The notes below the pieces were generated by a model. It was not told the DNA's origin. It did no database searches and worked only from the letters and a program-made list of their open reading frames with translations. The position numbers and the translations under genes were made by a program. From positions 1-29,701 of the IMG/VR virus record IMGVR_UViG_3300049259_000385: a stretch of 29,701 nucleotides of DNA; one strand, 5' to 3'. Origin of the DNA: a virus. Numbering within the stretch: the stretch's first letter is position 1; the number at the start of each line of letters is the position of its first letter. Positions 8,301 through 16,309 of the stretch are shown here, one piece after another.

Positions 8301-8596
8301 CGACCGGGGCGTCAGTGCTCGCGGTGTTCGGTCCGGAGGCGCTTGGCCAGGTCACGCTCAGCATCGAGCGCGCCGTGGCGGGAAGCTTCGAGGCGGATCA
8401 CGCACGGATGACGGCGACGGAGGTGCGCCGTCGATTCGACCTTTGCCTCCGGTTGGCGACGCAGTTGCGGGCCGACCTCGGCTGGGGCCTGCAGCGTGTC
8501 CTCGACCGGCTGCCGCACTACCTCCGCTGCGAGCTCGACGGCCAGCCTTGGGAGCCCGATCGCCGAACCATTTGGATGCCCGAGGACGGGCAGTAA
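8297..8596 (+). CDS. Small phage protein of unknown function
   Basis: A 99-residue protein coupled to the head-morphogenesis gene by ATGA. It is mostly helical (VRRRFDLCLRLATQLRADLG, then LQRVLDRLPHYLRCEL) and ends with a short Trp-containing tail. No domain is recognised. It has no signal peptide or membrane segment. By position between minor head protein and head-core genes it is likely a head assembly accessory, which is inference from context only. Confidence 0.65.
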   Translation: MTTGASVLAVFGPEALGQVTLSIERAVAGSFEADHARMTATEVRRRFDLCLRLATQLRADLGWGLQRVLDRLPHYLRCELDGQPWEPDRRTIWMPEDGQ

Positions 8597-8606
8597 CCGG
8601 AGAACC

Positions 8607-9281
8607 ATGAAGCCGAACATGACGACGATGCTGGATGAGATCTCGAGGTCGATCGAGAAGACCGTCCGCGCTCACCACGGGGTGCGCGACACCAAGAAGC
8701 GCATGACGCTGCGCGCCTTCGTGCCCTACGCGCTCACGCAGCTGCAAAAGGCTGGCGCCGAACAGCAGGACCTGGCCACGCGCAGGCTCGACGCGCTCAA
8801 GCGCAGCGTGGACCAGGTCGCCGCGCGCGTCGCCAAGCTCAACCCCGAGGACCTCGACAGCGAGAAGATCACCGTCGAGGTCGAGACCGCGTACGCCCCA
8901 ACGGGCGGGCCGCAGATCGACGGGCTCACGACCGCACCGGACCAGAGCAGTACCGAACGGGCGTTGACCTCGGTCGGCGCCGCCTCGGGCGACACGAACT
9001 TCGCGCAGAACCTCACCGAGGCTGTGAAGGCGCTCCAAAAGATCAAGGAGGGCCTCGAGCCCGCGCCGAAGAACGCTGCCGCAGCGAACCAGCCCGCCGG
9101 CAGCGACAAACCGCGGCGGTCCGCCGCGGCCAAGGCCACGGACGGCGGCGACGCAGCGAGCGAGCCCGGCTGGCCGCTCGACCTCAACACCGGCGCGTTC
9201 CGGGACGGTGTCACCAAGGCGGAAGACGAACCCATCTGGGGCTTCGATCCCGATGGCGTCCGGTCCGCCAAGGCGGAGTAG
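8607..9281 (+). CDS. Head-core-like protein with C-terminal WPLD motif
   Basis: A 224-residue protein from ATG 8607 (GGAGAA just upstream); the longer in-frame extension overlaps the previous gene and is not protein-like. Residues 1-75 are helical and charged with coiled-coil character (LDEISRSIEKTVRAHHG, RRLDALKRSVDQVAARVAKL). The middle is low-complexity Ala/Pro/Lys. The C-terminus contains WPLDLN followed at fixed distance by RDGVTKA (codons 9171-9221). The same pattern with identical spacing ends the scaffold-like protein encoded at 11172-12491. This suggests a shared docking tail and a role as prohead core or scaffold partner; no named family is recognised. Confidence 0.65.
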   Translation: MKPNMTTMLDEISRSIEKTVRAHHGVRDTKKRMTLRAFVPYALTQLQKAGAEQQDLATRRLDALKRSVDQVAARVAKLNPEDLDSEKITVEVETAYAPTGGPQIDGLTTAPDQSSTERALTSVGAASGDTNFAQNLTEAVKALQKIKEGLEPAPKNAAAANQPAGSDKPRRSAAAKATDGGDAASEPGWPLDLNTGAFRDGVTKAEDEPIWGFDPDGVRSAKAE

Positions 9282-9287
9282 CTCGCC

Positions 9288-10988
9288 ATGGCGGCCGTCG
9301 ACGACGCCATGAAGCGCGCGCGCGCGTTCTTGCACGACTTGTCACCGCGAAGGCGTGGCGAGACGTCGAAGCGTGCCTCGGTTCCGCACGATCCGCCGGC
9401 GGACCCGCGCCAGCTCGTGTTGCCGCACGTCAAGATCGCCGCGGCCCCGGGCACCCACACGATCCGCAAGACGATCTGGTCCTCGCCCGCCGGCAAGAAG
9501 CACCTGGCCCCTCGACTCGTCAAGCTCATCCCACCTCACAGGACCTACGTCGAGCCGTTCGCCGGCAGTGGCGCTTTCTTTTTCGCGAAGCAGCCCTCCG
9601 CTGTCGAGGTGCTCGGGGACGCCGATCCGGAGATCGCCGCGGCGTACAAAGCGCTGACCTCGTTGACCGACCGCGAGCTCGCCGCGCTCAAAGAGAAAGA
9701 CTGGATCGGCCGCAAGTCGACCTTCGAAGGGCTCAAGAAGACGGCGCCGCGAAGCACGGCCGACAAGCTGTATCGCTTCCTGTACCTGTCGCGCTTCGCC
9801 TACGGCAAGTTTCGCGGCACGACGTTCAACACCGCGGACGAGGGCGCGCGCTCGCGCGCGATCTCGCGCATCGAGCGGTACCGAGATCGCCTTCGCGAAG
9901 TGAAGGTGCGCTCCGCGCACTACGCGGATGTGGTGCGGGAGTTCGATGGCCCGGACACGTTCTTCTTCCTGGATCCTCCCTACCCTGGCTACAACGCCTT
10001 GGTCGGCGAGAAGCAGTTCGACGAGCTCGAGTTCCGCAAGGTGCTCGACGGCATCAAGGGCAAGTTCCTGGCTACGTACGGCACGCGCGGCGCGCTCGAC
10101 ACCAACGGCTTTCACGTCAAGAAGCTTCGGCCGCGGCGCATCATCGCATCGATGCACGGCTCTGCCGGTCCCCGCAGGCTGACGCAGCTCCTGATCTCGA
10201 ACTACGCCATCAGCCGAAAATCACTCGGCTCATCCTGGCTCGACGACATCGAAGGAGAGCTGGCCATGACGTCGGCGAGCGCGGCGGACGTGTACCACGC
10301 GCACGCCCTGGCGAAGGCGCTGGCCGAACGGACACCTGACTCGTCGCTGATCCCGCCGCTCGGCGCACTCGTGGCGGCGTTCGACATGCTGGAGCCGACC
10401 GAGGACGAGAGCTCGCACGCATTGGCGCGTGCGCTCCTGCCCATCACGGACCGCCTCTCGCCAACGATGCGCGGCTCGCGCAGCGTCACCGCGGCGCTGC
10501 AGGGCGCGCGGCCGGCGCTTGTAGCGCTCGCGAAGGTGGAACCAGATCCCCGAGCGTCTCGGTCAACGGCTGACGAGGGCGGGCGCCCCGCCGCTCTCGA
10601 GCGCGCGCTGGACAAACGAATCCCGCTCCTGAAAACCGAGGACGAACGCTACGTCCTTGGCGTCGTGCTCGAGCCCGAGACCGTCGATTCGCAAAACGAC
10701 GTCTACTCGGCCGCGGAGGTGCGCGCGGCGGCGCATCGGTTCCTCGAGGCCTTCGGGAACGTCGGCCTGATGCACCAGGGCTACGTCAACGACAAGGTGA
10801 AGATCATCGAGTCGTACCTGGCACCGGTCGACTTCGAGATCGCAGGCGCGCGGGTCAAGAAGGGAACGTGGCTACTGGCAGTCCACGTCCTAGATGACGA
10901 GCTGTGGGAGCTCATCAAGTCCGGCGAGCTCACAGGGCTATCGATGGGCGGCTCCGCACGGCGCGAGGAGGCTAGCGAGACACCATAG
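9288..10988 (+). CDS. DNA adenine methyltransferase (D12 class) fused to XkdF-type prohead protease
   Basis: A 566-residue two-domain protein. Residues about 45-325 are a D12-class N6-adenine methyltransferase: S-adenosylmethionine motif EPFAGSGA (89-96) and catalytic DPPY (229-232) are both intact, along with the insertion region LYRFLYLSRFAYGKF. After a variable helical linker (330-445), residues 450-560 match the XkdF putative serine protease fold: YVLGVVLEPETVDSQNDVYS, a His at 496 (GLMHQ), IIESYLAP, KKGTWLLAVHV and the Ser-containing GLSMGG (552). XkdF proteins mature the prohead core. No frameshift or stop separates the domains. The neighbours are head-core genes, so the protease role fits its context; the methyltransferase probably modifies phage or host DNA. 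The ATG at 9288 has a GGAG about 9 bases upstream. Confidence 0.85.
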   Translation: MAAVDDAMKRARAFLHDLSPRRRGETSKRASVPHDPPADPRQLVLPHVKIAAAPGTHTIRKTIWSSPAGKKHLAPRLVKLIPPHRTYVEPFAGSGAFFFAKQPSAVEVLGDADPEIAAAYKALTSLTDRELAALKEKDWIGRKSTFEGLKKTAPRSTADKLYRFLYLSRFAYGKFRGTTFNTADEGARSRAISRIERYRDRLREVKVRSAHYADVVREFDGPDTFFFLDPPYPGYNALVGEKQFDELEFRKVLDGIKGKFLATYGTRGALDTNGFHVKKLRPRRIIASMHGSAGPRRLTQLLISNYAISRKSLGSSWLDDIEGELAMTSASAADVYHAHALAKALAERTPDSSLIPPLGALVAAFDMLEPTEDESSHALARALLPITDRLSPTMRGSRSVTAALQGARPALVALAKVEPDPRASRSTADEGGRPAALERALDKRIPLLKTEDERYVLGVVLEPETVDSQNDVYSAAEVRAAAHRFLEAFGNVGLMHQGYVNDKVKIIESYLAPVDFEIAGARVKKGTWLLAVHVLDDELWELIKSGELTGLSMGGSARREEASETP

Positions 10989-11023
10989 CGACAATGCCAT
11001 TCGGCACCGCTGCGCAGATCTAC

Positions 11024-11039
11024 TGTTTCACGTGAAAGC
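11024..11039. promoter_or_regulatory. parS-like palindrome
   Basis: TGTTTCACGTGAAAGC contains the perfect 12-bp palindrome TTTCACGTGAAA (11026-11037) and matches the widely conserved chromosomal ParB-binding site TGTTTCACGTGAAACA at 14 of 16 positions; only the last two bases differ. It lies 4 bases upstream of the -35 of the promoter for the capsid unit. It could bind host ParB, a phage ParB-like factor, or an unrelated repressor that favours a CACGTG core. Confidence 0.5.
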
Positions 11040-11043
11040 ATCC

Positions 11044-11072
11044 TTGACAGATATAGTGAAGTCCCATAGTGT
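11044..11072 (+). promoter_or_regulatory. Sigma70-type promoter for the scaffold/capsid unit
   Basis: TTGACA (11044-11049) is followed after 17 bases by TAGTGT (11067-11072). The intergenic region is AT-richer than the flanking genes. Transcription would begin near 11079 and run through the two-hairpin element before reaching the GTG at 11172. The distance from -35 to the start codon is 128 bases, against 127 for the equivalent promoter at 17201. Confidence 0.6.
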
Positions 11073-11099
11073 CACGAGTGTGGTGCGGATAGCCCCACT

Positions 11100-11162
11100 G
11101 GGTAGTTGAGGACACTCAAGCCCCGACGATGACGAAGAGTCACGTCGGGGCTTTTTGCGTTT
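11100..11162 (+). promoter_or_regulatory. Two-hairpin leader element, copy B
   Basis: GGGTAG is followed by TTGAG (11106-11110) pairing with CTCAA (11115-11119). Then AGCCCCGAC (11119-11127) pairs perfectly with GTCGGGGCT (11144-11152), with an inner stem TGAC/GTCA (11130-11133 and 11139-11142), and TTTTTGCGTTT follows. The second hairpin is a textbook intrinsic terminator, yet it lies downstream of the promoter and only 10-20 bases before the next gene, so it would act as an attenuator. The terminator loop sequence differs from copies A and C, while the stems are kept. Confidence 0.78.
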
Positions 11163-11171
11163 CGAGGACCT

Positions 11172-12491
11172 GTGACCGACGACGCGACCGACACAACCAA
11201 GGCACAGCCCGACGCCGATGGTGGCGTGCACCGGCTGCGCGACATCCTCGTCGAGGAGGTGTCGTTGGTCGACCGAGCCGCGAACCTGCGCACGTTCCTC
11301 GTCGTGAAAAGGAGCCACATGGCCAAATCTCAAGCGGCGAGCAAGGACAGCGACAACGCCTCGCAAGGTGCGAAGAAGAACAAGGCAAAGACGCAGGCCA
11401 GCACGAAGGCAGGCCGAGGCAAGCGCAAAGCTCGTGGCGCCGCCAACATCAATGGCGAGATCGATAGGGCCGCGAAGGCCAACGGCGACGCCGCTCAGAA
11501 GGCCACCAAGGCCGACAAGGACAACGACGGGGCTGAGAAAGCCAATGATGACGAGGACAACGAGGACGAAGACAACGAGGACGAAGACAACGAAGACGAG
11601 ACCGAGAAAGTCGACGACGAGGACGATGACGAGGCCGACAAGGCCGACGACGACGAGTACGACGACGAGGCCGACAAGGCCGATGATGAAGAGGACGACG
11701 ACGAGGCCGACAAGGCCGACGACAAGGCGAACAAAGCCGGAGGCTATCAAGCTCCCCGCGGCAAGCGCCCGCCGCCACCCAAGAAGGCAGCCAAGGCGGA
11801 CGGTGATGGCGACGGCGATGACGCCGATAGCGACGATGACGCCGATAGCGACGATGACACCGACGGTGGCGATAGCGGCGACGACACCGCCGTCGTGCTG
11901 TCCGACGACGCGAAGAACACCATCCTGGGAACGCTGACGCAGGTGCTTCAGCGGCTGGTCGCATTCGCCGACCGGATCAAGGATGCGGATTCGCCGAGCG
12001 ACGGAGCGACGGCGTACGTGCCATCCGATCTCACAGAGGAGCTCGGCGACATCGGCGAGCTCCTCGAGGGCGTCAGCGAACGCCTGCCAACGACCAAAGC
12101 GGTCGCCAAGGGCGGCGCACGCATGGCCAAAGAGCGGCTTCAGCGCTTCGAGAAGGCCATCGAGCTGCTCTCGCAAGTGCTCAAGGAGCTGACCGACAGC
12201 AATCCCAACAAAGGATCGACTGCCGGCGCATCAGCCAAGACCATCAAGCGGGACGTGCCGGGCATGGACGCCCTCGTGGCCAACGTCGCGCAGCTGCTGA
12301 CCGTCGTCAAGCAACAGCAAGAGGATCTCGGTCGCGTTCGCAAATCACACGCGACGTCGAACGCGCTCCTCGTAGAAGGGACACGCGATCGTCGGGCGCC
12401 CGCCGACGTGTCGTGGCCGCTCGACATGAACCGGCCGATCTCACGAGACAGCGTGGCGAAGGCGATCTCGTTCTACGACGACGCCGAGTAA
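11172..12491 (+). CDS. Scaffold-like prohead core protein with XkdF-family N-terminal motif and acidic tract
   Basis: A 439-residue protein from GTG 11172 (GAGG at 11164-11167). Residues 17-45 contain [20 protein letters not shown], the N-terminal signature usually joined to XkdF or other prohead proteases; here the protease domain is in the preceding gene. Residues about 50-120 are Ala/Lys-rich, about 126-188 are a long Asp/Glu tract with repeats of DEADKADD, and about 215-240 are a second acidic run. Residues 245-439 are helical with leucine-rich segments, ending in WPLDMN...RDSVAKA. The position just before the major capsid gene, the high charge and the helices fit an assembly scaffold. 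It is the first gene behind promoter and element B. Confidence in the exact role is moderate. Confidence 0.7.
   Translation: MTDDATDTTKAQPDADGGVHRLRDILVEEVSLVDRAANLRTFLVVKRSHMAKSQAASKDSDNASQGAKKNKAKTQASTKAGRGKRKARGAANINGEIDRAAKANGDAAQKATKADKDNDGAEKANDDEDNEDEDNEDEDNEDETEKVDDEDDDEADKADDDEYDDEADKADDEEDDDEADKADDKANKAGGYQAPRGKRPPPPKKAAKADGDGDGDDADSDDDADSDDDTDGGDSGDDTAVVLSDDAKNTILGTLTQVLQRLVAFADRIKDADSPSDGATAYVPSDLTEELGDIGELLEGVSERLPTTKAVAKGGARMAKERLQRFEKAIELLSQVLKELTDSNPNKGSTAGASAKTIKRDVPGMDALVANVAQLLTVVKQQQEDLGRVRKSHATSNALLVEGTRDRRAPADVSWPLDMNRPISRDSVAKAISFYDDAE
11547..11735 (+). repeat. Degenerate tandem repeats encoding an acidic tract
   Basis: The DNA consists of variants of GAGGACAACGAGGACGAA and GACGAGGCCGACAAGGCC. 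The products are DEDNE-type and DEADKADD-type units. Imperfect copy identity suggests expansion by slippage or recombination, followed by divergence. A shorter relative (GCCGATAGCGACGATGAC) lies at about 11822-11855. Confidence 0.7.
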
Positions 12492-12502
12492 GGAGTACCC
12501 CG

Positions 12503-13453
12503 ATGGGCATTGGTCTGTTGGACAATCGAACCATCCTGGAGAAGGCCGACCTCGCCCTCTCCGATCTCACCGCCGGGGGCGGCATCTTGCAGCCCGCGCA
12601 AGCCCAGAAGTTCTTGCGAATCTTGATCAACGAGGCGGTCGTCCTCAAGCAGGCGACGGTCACCCCCATGCGGTCGCCGAAGCAGTTGATCGAGAAGATC
12701 CGCTTCGCCAATCGCATCCTGCGCGCCGGCGCCGAGGCGACGCCGCTCGCGGCGGCAGATCGAGCGGCGCCCAACCTGGGCCAGGTCGAGCTCGACGCGC
12801 AGCTCTTCAAGGCCGAGGTCCGCTTGTCGAACGAGATCCTCGAGGACTCGGTCGAGCGAGGGCAGCTGCGGCAGACGATCTTGCAGCTCATGGCTGAGGC
12901 CATCGCGCGCGACGTCGACGAGGTCGTCATTCAAGGCGAGAAGGGGAGCGGTGATCCATTCCTCGGTCGGCTGGACGGAATCCTCAAGCAGGCGCAGTCG
13001 AACATCGTCGACGCGCAGAACCAGACCGCGAACAAGGGCGTGTTCCGCGACATGCTCAAGACGATGCCGCACCCGTTCGTGCGGAATAAGAAGCAGCTCC
13101 GCTTCTTGACCTCCGTGAACGCGGAGATCGACTACAAGGACTCGCTCTCCGAGCGCGCCACCGTCGGCGGCGACAAGTACGTCGAGGATGACGTGTCGGC
13201 GACGTACTCCGGTGTGCCGGTGCTCTCGGTGCCGATGTTCCCCGAGGCGCAAGGCGCCGGCGGCAACGCGACCAGCATCGTGCTCACCGACCCCAAGAAC
13301 ATCAACGTCGGGATCTGGCGGCAGATCCGGATCGAGACCGACAAGCTGGTCTCCGACGGCGTGCTCATCGTCGTCGCGACGCTGCGCTTCGATGTGAAAT
13401 ACGCGGAAGAAACCGCCGTCGTCAAGGCGGTGAACTGTCGGGTGGCGGCCTGA
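12503..13453 (+). CDS. Major capsid protein (HK97 fold)
   Basis: A 316-residue capsid subunit. The ATG at 12503 has an AAGGAG at 12490-12495, one of the strongest ribosome binding sites in the window, as expected for the most abundant virion protein; an in-frame extension upstream overlaps the scaffold gene and is spurious. Family-typical segments are an N-terminal helix ([17 protein letters not shown]), the E-loop/P-domain region [20 protein letters not shown], the spine helix [20 protein letters not shown] and the A-domain [14 protein letters not shown], ending with a beta-strand region. It follows the scaffold-like gene and precedes the capsid-associated small proteins. No long N-terminal delta domain is present, consistent with a separate scaffold. 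Confidence 0.92.
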   Translation: MGIGLLDNRTILEKADLALSDLTAGGGILQPAQAQKFLRILINEAVVLKQATVTPMRSPKQLIEKIRFANRILRAGAEATPLAAADRAAPNLGQVELDAQLFKAEVRLSNEILEDSVERGQLRQTILQLMAEAIARDVDEVVIQGEKGSGDPFLGRLDGILKQAQSNIVDAQNQTANKGVFRDMLKTMPHPFVRNKKQLRFLTSVNAEIDYKDSLSERATVGGDKYVEDDVSATYSGVPVLSVPMFPEAQGAGGNATSIVLTDPKNINVGIWRQIRIETDKLVSDGVLIVVATLRFDVKYAEETAVVKAVNCRVAA

Positions 13454-13701
13454 TGGCGAAGATCACGTCGCGATTCGGTTCCGGCGGCGCGAACCTGACC
13501 CCGGGCGCCGCATCCGGGCAGCCTGCGCTCGTCGACGTGCTACGCGACGTCGCCGACGACTTGGCCGCGCTCAAGCCGGCCAAGGTCGCGGCGGCCGATG
13601 CATCCCCGGCCTACGGCGCCAACGAGCAGGCCCTGCTCAACGAGCTCAAGGCCAAGGTCAACGCGATCGCCAGTGTCGTGCTCAAGACGACCAAGGGCTG
13701 A
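13453..13701 (+). CDS. Small capsid-adjacent protein of unknown function
   Basis: An 82-residue protein overlapping the capsid stop (TGATG). The first 25 residues are Gly/Ser/Ala-rich ([17 protein letters not shown]), followed by two helices ([14 protein letters not shown] and [18 protein letters not shown]). The position and size are those of decoration or head-fibre proteins in other phages, but no family is recognised. Translational coupling to the capsid gene suggests high copy number. Confidence 0.65.
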   Translation: MAKITSRFGSGGANLTPGAASGQPALVDVLRDVADDLAALKPAKVAAADASPAYGANEQALLNELKAKVNAIASVVLKTTKG

Positions 13702-13716
13702 CCGCTCAGGAGCGAT

Positions 13717-14094
13717 ATGGCAAAGCTAGTTCGGCTCAAGCCCTTCGACCTCAAGAAGGGCCACGTGATCCGCCGGCTCACGACCTTCTCGACCACGTTC
13801 GAAGAGTCACGCGGCTGGTATCGCGTCGACGATGAGATGGCCGGGTACCTCAAGACGATCCACCAGGTCCCCAACGACGAGGACACGCCGCTGGCGTTCG
13901 ACGTCTGCACGGAGGAAGAGGCGCAAGCCATCGAGGCGGCCGAGAAGAAGAAGGCCGAGGAGCGCGCGCGCGCCGCGGCGCCCAACGTCGCAACACCCCG
14001 CGATGTCGCGACGGCTGGCGATGCCTCGGCGCCGGCGGATCTTCCCGAGCCACCGCGTCGCGGTCGCGCTGCGGCCACCGGGAGGCGCGGATGA
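13717..14094 (+). CDS. Small phage structural-module protein of unknown function
   Basis: A 125-residue protein with AGGAG at 13708-13712 before its ATG. The N-terminal 65 residues look folded and have the pattern LVRLKPFDLKKGHVIRRL and then SRGWYRVDDEMAGYL, which is seen in small proteins next to capsid genes of several phages. The rest is a charged helix (EEEAQAIEAAEKKKAEERARA) and a Pro/Ala/Arg-rich tail. A role in capsid completion or as a connector accessory is plausible but unproven. The stop overlaps the next ATG (ATGA). Confidence 0.65.
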   Translation: MAKLVRLKPFDLKKGHVIRRLTTFSTTFEESRGWYRVDDEMAGYLKTIHQVPNDEDTPLAFDVCTEEEAQAIEAAEKKKAEERARAAAPNVATPRDVATAGDASAPADLPEPPRRGRAAATGRRG

Positions 14095-14660
14095 GTACCG
14101 GCACAGAGCCGGCCGCGCAGCTTCGGGCGCTCGTGCTCCAAAACGAGCTCGCCGTTCACCACCTGCGTACCAAAGCGATTCCACATCATGCGGGCATGAG
14201 CGCCGCGTGCCGCGCGCTCGCTGTGGAGGTGCCGCGAATGCTCACGCAGCACCTCGACGAAGATCTCTCCAACGGCGTACTGGCAGAACGCTGGCGAGCC
14301 GCCCAAGCGGCGACGCGCGAGGCCACAGCCGACGAGCTCGAGCCGCCGCTTGCCGCGCTCGCGTTCCTGCTGCGAGAGCACAGCCGCGCCGTCGCGCGCC
14401 ATTTGCTGCTGCGTGGCAAGGTGTGGGCCGCCGAGATCTATCGCCTCGAAGGTCAAGCGGATGCGCTGGACTCGCAGAACGAGCAACTGCGGCGGCTCGC
14501 CGAGCCGATCAGCGCGGCGAACCACGTCGACGCCGCGGCCGATACCGCCGCAGCCGATGCCGCCACGGCCGATGCCGCCGCGGCCGATGCCGCCGCGGCC
14601 GATGCCGCCGCGGCCGATGCGGGCGTGGCTCCGTCGCTGCCGATCGGTGCGGAGAGCTGA
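14091..14660 (+). CDS. Helical phage protein with alanine-aspartate repeat tail
   Basis: A 189-residue protein coupled by ATGA to the previous gene. Residues 1-145 are almost entirely helical, with heptad-like runs (LLLRGKVWAAEIYRLEGQADALDSQNEQL, read in shorter parts as a coiled coil). Residues about 148-180 are an Ala-Asp repeat made by a 15-bp tandem repeat encoding AADAA-type units. No family is recognised. Its position between capsid and connector genes suggests a head-neck accessory. The repeat tail is likely a variable-length flexible linker. Confidence 0.62.
   Translation: MSTGTEPAAQLRALVLQNELAVHHLRTKAIPHHAGMSAACRALAVEVPRMLTQHLDEDLSNGVLAERWRAAQAATREATADELEPPLAALAFLLREHSRAVARHLLLRGKVWAAEIYRLEGQADALDSQNEQLRRLAEPISAANHVDAAADTAAADAATADAAAADAAAADAAAADAGVAPSLPIGAES
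14536..14625 (+). repeat. 15-bp tandem repeat, about six units
   Basis: The unit is GCGGCCGATGCCGCC. The three units at 14581-14595, 14596-14610 and the start of 14611-14625 are identical or nearly so, while earlier units carry single substitutions, which is the pattern of a slippage-prone array. The unit length keeps the reading frame. Confidence 0.85.
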
Positions 14661-14663
14661 ACG

Positions 14664-15776
14664 ATGCGTCTTCTCGCGCGCGGACAGTCGAGCAACGGCG
14701 CGAACCCGGTCCTCGACGTGTTCACGCCCGTGGCCGGCGTGCTCGCGGAACCCGCCACGCTGGCGTTCCAGATCTTCGACGTCAGCGACGACGACAAGCG
14801 CGCGGCGCCGGTCCAGGTGTTCCCCGATGCTGCCGGCGCGCGCGCCGCGATCCTCACGGCCTCGGCCTGGCCCGACGGCGACAAGCTGGGGCCCGGACAC
14901 TTCGTCGCGCGCTGGACGCCGTCATCCACCGAGTCGATCGGCGCGCACGAGATCCACTGGTTCCTGCAGCCGACGGGCGGCGGCCTGGAGCAGACCATCG
15001 TCGAGGAGTTCGATGTGGTCGCTGAGGTCGCCGGCTCGTCGGCACAGGTCTACGCGCTCGTTTCCGACCTGCGCGCCGAGGGCGTCCAGGCCAAGGACGC
15101 CAGCGATGTCCGCATCGCGCGCATGATCCGGCTGGCGAGCCAGTACGTCGACCGCATCACCGGGCGCTTCTTCACGCCGCGCGCCATGACGCTCACGCTG
15201 GACGGCAGCGGGCGGCGCGCGCAACTCCTTGGTCACCCGATCGTCGCGGTCGGCGAGGTCAAGATGTTCGCGGGCTTGTTCGAGGACCTCGCCGAGATCC
15301 CGGTCATCCCCTCCTTCTTTCGCCCGTTCAATCGCCACCTGACGCAGGGGTTGCTCGACCCGGACGACCGAGAGAACCCCCGCCTCGAGTTCTTCCACGA
15401 GTCCGACCTGCTCGGCGTCTACACCACGCCGGCGGCGCAGCTCGGGCTCGGCGCGCTGGTGTGGCTCACCGGCGTCCAGAACATCATCATCGACGGCGTC
15501 TTCGGTTACACGGACCCCGACGGCTCGCCGACGGGTCGAACCCCCGACCTCATCCGCCACGTCACCAAGCTCCTCGTCATGCGCGAGCTACCGGTCTTGG
15601 CCGACTTCGCCTGGCGGGAGGATCGTCGACAGCGCTGGCGCATCACGAGTGAGCGTACGCGAGACCAGAGCTACAACCTCGATGCGCTCCGCGCCCAGGG
15701 CATCTTCACCGGCGATCCGGAGATCGACGCGATCCTCGTGTCGTTCCAGCGCCCCGCGCAGCTCGGAGCCGCCTGA
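14664..15776 (+). CDS. Head-tail connector/adaptor with N-terminal Ig-like domain
   Basis: A 370-residue protein in two parts. Residues 1-120 look like a beta-sandwich (FTPVAGVLAEPATLAFQIFDV, GPGHFVARWTP, EIHWFL) similar to Ig-like virion domains. Residues 145-360 resemble HK97 gp6/SPP1 gp15-type adaptors that ring the portal exit: VRIARMIRLASQYVDRITG, RFFTPRAMTLTLDGSG, LLGHPIVAVGEV, followed by helices (LIRHVTKLLVMREL). The start is 3 bases after the previous stop. The position after capsid genes and before the stopper and completion proteins is as expected. The Ig-like N-terminal extension is unusual for an adaptor. Confidence 0.72.
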   Translation: MRLLARGQSSNGANPVLDVFTPVAGVLAEPATLAFQIFDVSDDDKRAAPVQVFPDAAGARAAILTASAWPDGDKLGPGHFVARWTPSSTESIGAHEIHWFLQPTGGGLEQTIVEEFDVVAEVAGSSAQVYALVSDLRAEGVQAKDASDVRIARMIRLASQYVDRITGRFFTPRAMTLTLDGSGRRAQLLGHPIVAVGEVKMFAGLFEDLAEIPVIPSFFRPFNRHLTQGLLDPDDRENPRLEFFHESDLLGVYTTPAAQLGLGALVWLTGVQNIIIDGVFGYTDPDGSPTGRTPDLIRHVTKLLVMRELPVLADFAWREDRRQRWRITSERTRDQSYNLDALRAQGIFTGDPEIDAILVSFQRPAQLGAA

Positions 15777-16309
15777 TGCGCGGCCGGCTCATCAACCCTT
15801 TCGACGCCGAGCTCGCGCAGCTCGACACCGTAGCCACCGCAGCCGATCCGGACGGTCCTGGTCCGCTGGTGTCCGGCTACGACGCCGATTTTCAGGAGCC
15901 GGTGATCGGGTCGGATCAGGCCGGCGCAGATCGCAGCCCCGACGCGCGCCGCGAGAAGCCGCCGATCATCGTGCCGTGCCAGGTTGAGGTGCAGTCGTTC
16001 GGCGCGCTCAACGAGCTGGTCAACGGCAACTCACCGCGCTCGCACCTCACGCTCGTCTTCCACTTCGCGGACCTCGAGCGGCTCGGCCTCGTCGACGCCG
16101 CAACCGGCGACGCCATGCTCCGCGTGGGCGACCGGCTCGTCGCGCTTCGCGACCACCGCACCGGCGACCTCGTGCAGTCGATCCGTACGCCGCCCGGGTT
16201 GTACCTGACCGAGCCGCAGCCGCAGGCATTCGGGCTCGGCCTGCATCGCAACCTCTTCTTCGCCGTCTTCGAAGAGCGCGCCCAAGGCATCCGAGGCGGC
16301 GGTCCATGA
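15776..16309 (+). CDS. Probable head closure/stopper protein
   Basis: A 177-residue protein with TGATG overlap to the adaptor gene. The N-terminal 60 residues are probably disordered; the remainder is beta-rich (IIVPCQVEVQSFGALNELV, HLTLVFHFADLERLGLV, LRVGDRLVALRD, LYLTEPQPQAFGLGL). The size, strand pattern and gene order match head-tail stopper proteins of the XkdH/SPP1 gp16 type. The assignment rests on position and general pattern and not on a clear motif. The stop overlaps the next ATG. Confidence 0.6.
   Translation: MRGRLINPFDAELAQLDTVATAADPDGPGPLVSGYDADFQEPVIGSDQAGADRSPDARREKPPIIVPCQVEVQSFGALNELVNGNSPRSHLTLVFHFADLERLGLVDAATGDAMLRVGDRLVALRDHRTGDLVQSIRTPPGLYLTEPQPQAFGLGLHRNLFFAVFEERAQGIRGGGP

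Noticed and set aside
11028-12176. 382-codon minus-strand open frame with hydrophobic valine/leucine runs
   Set aside because: The hydrophobic runs are the antisense of Asp/Glu codons in the acidic repeats. They mimic membrane segments but are not evidence of a gene.
14536-14625. CRISPR-like repeated array
   Set aside because: Units are contiguous 15-mers without spacers and keep the reading frame of a gene, so this is a coding tandem repeat.
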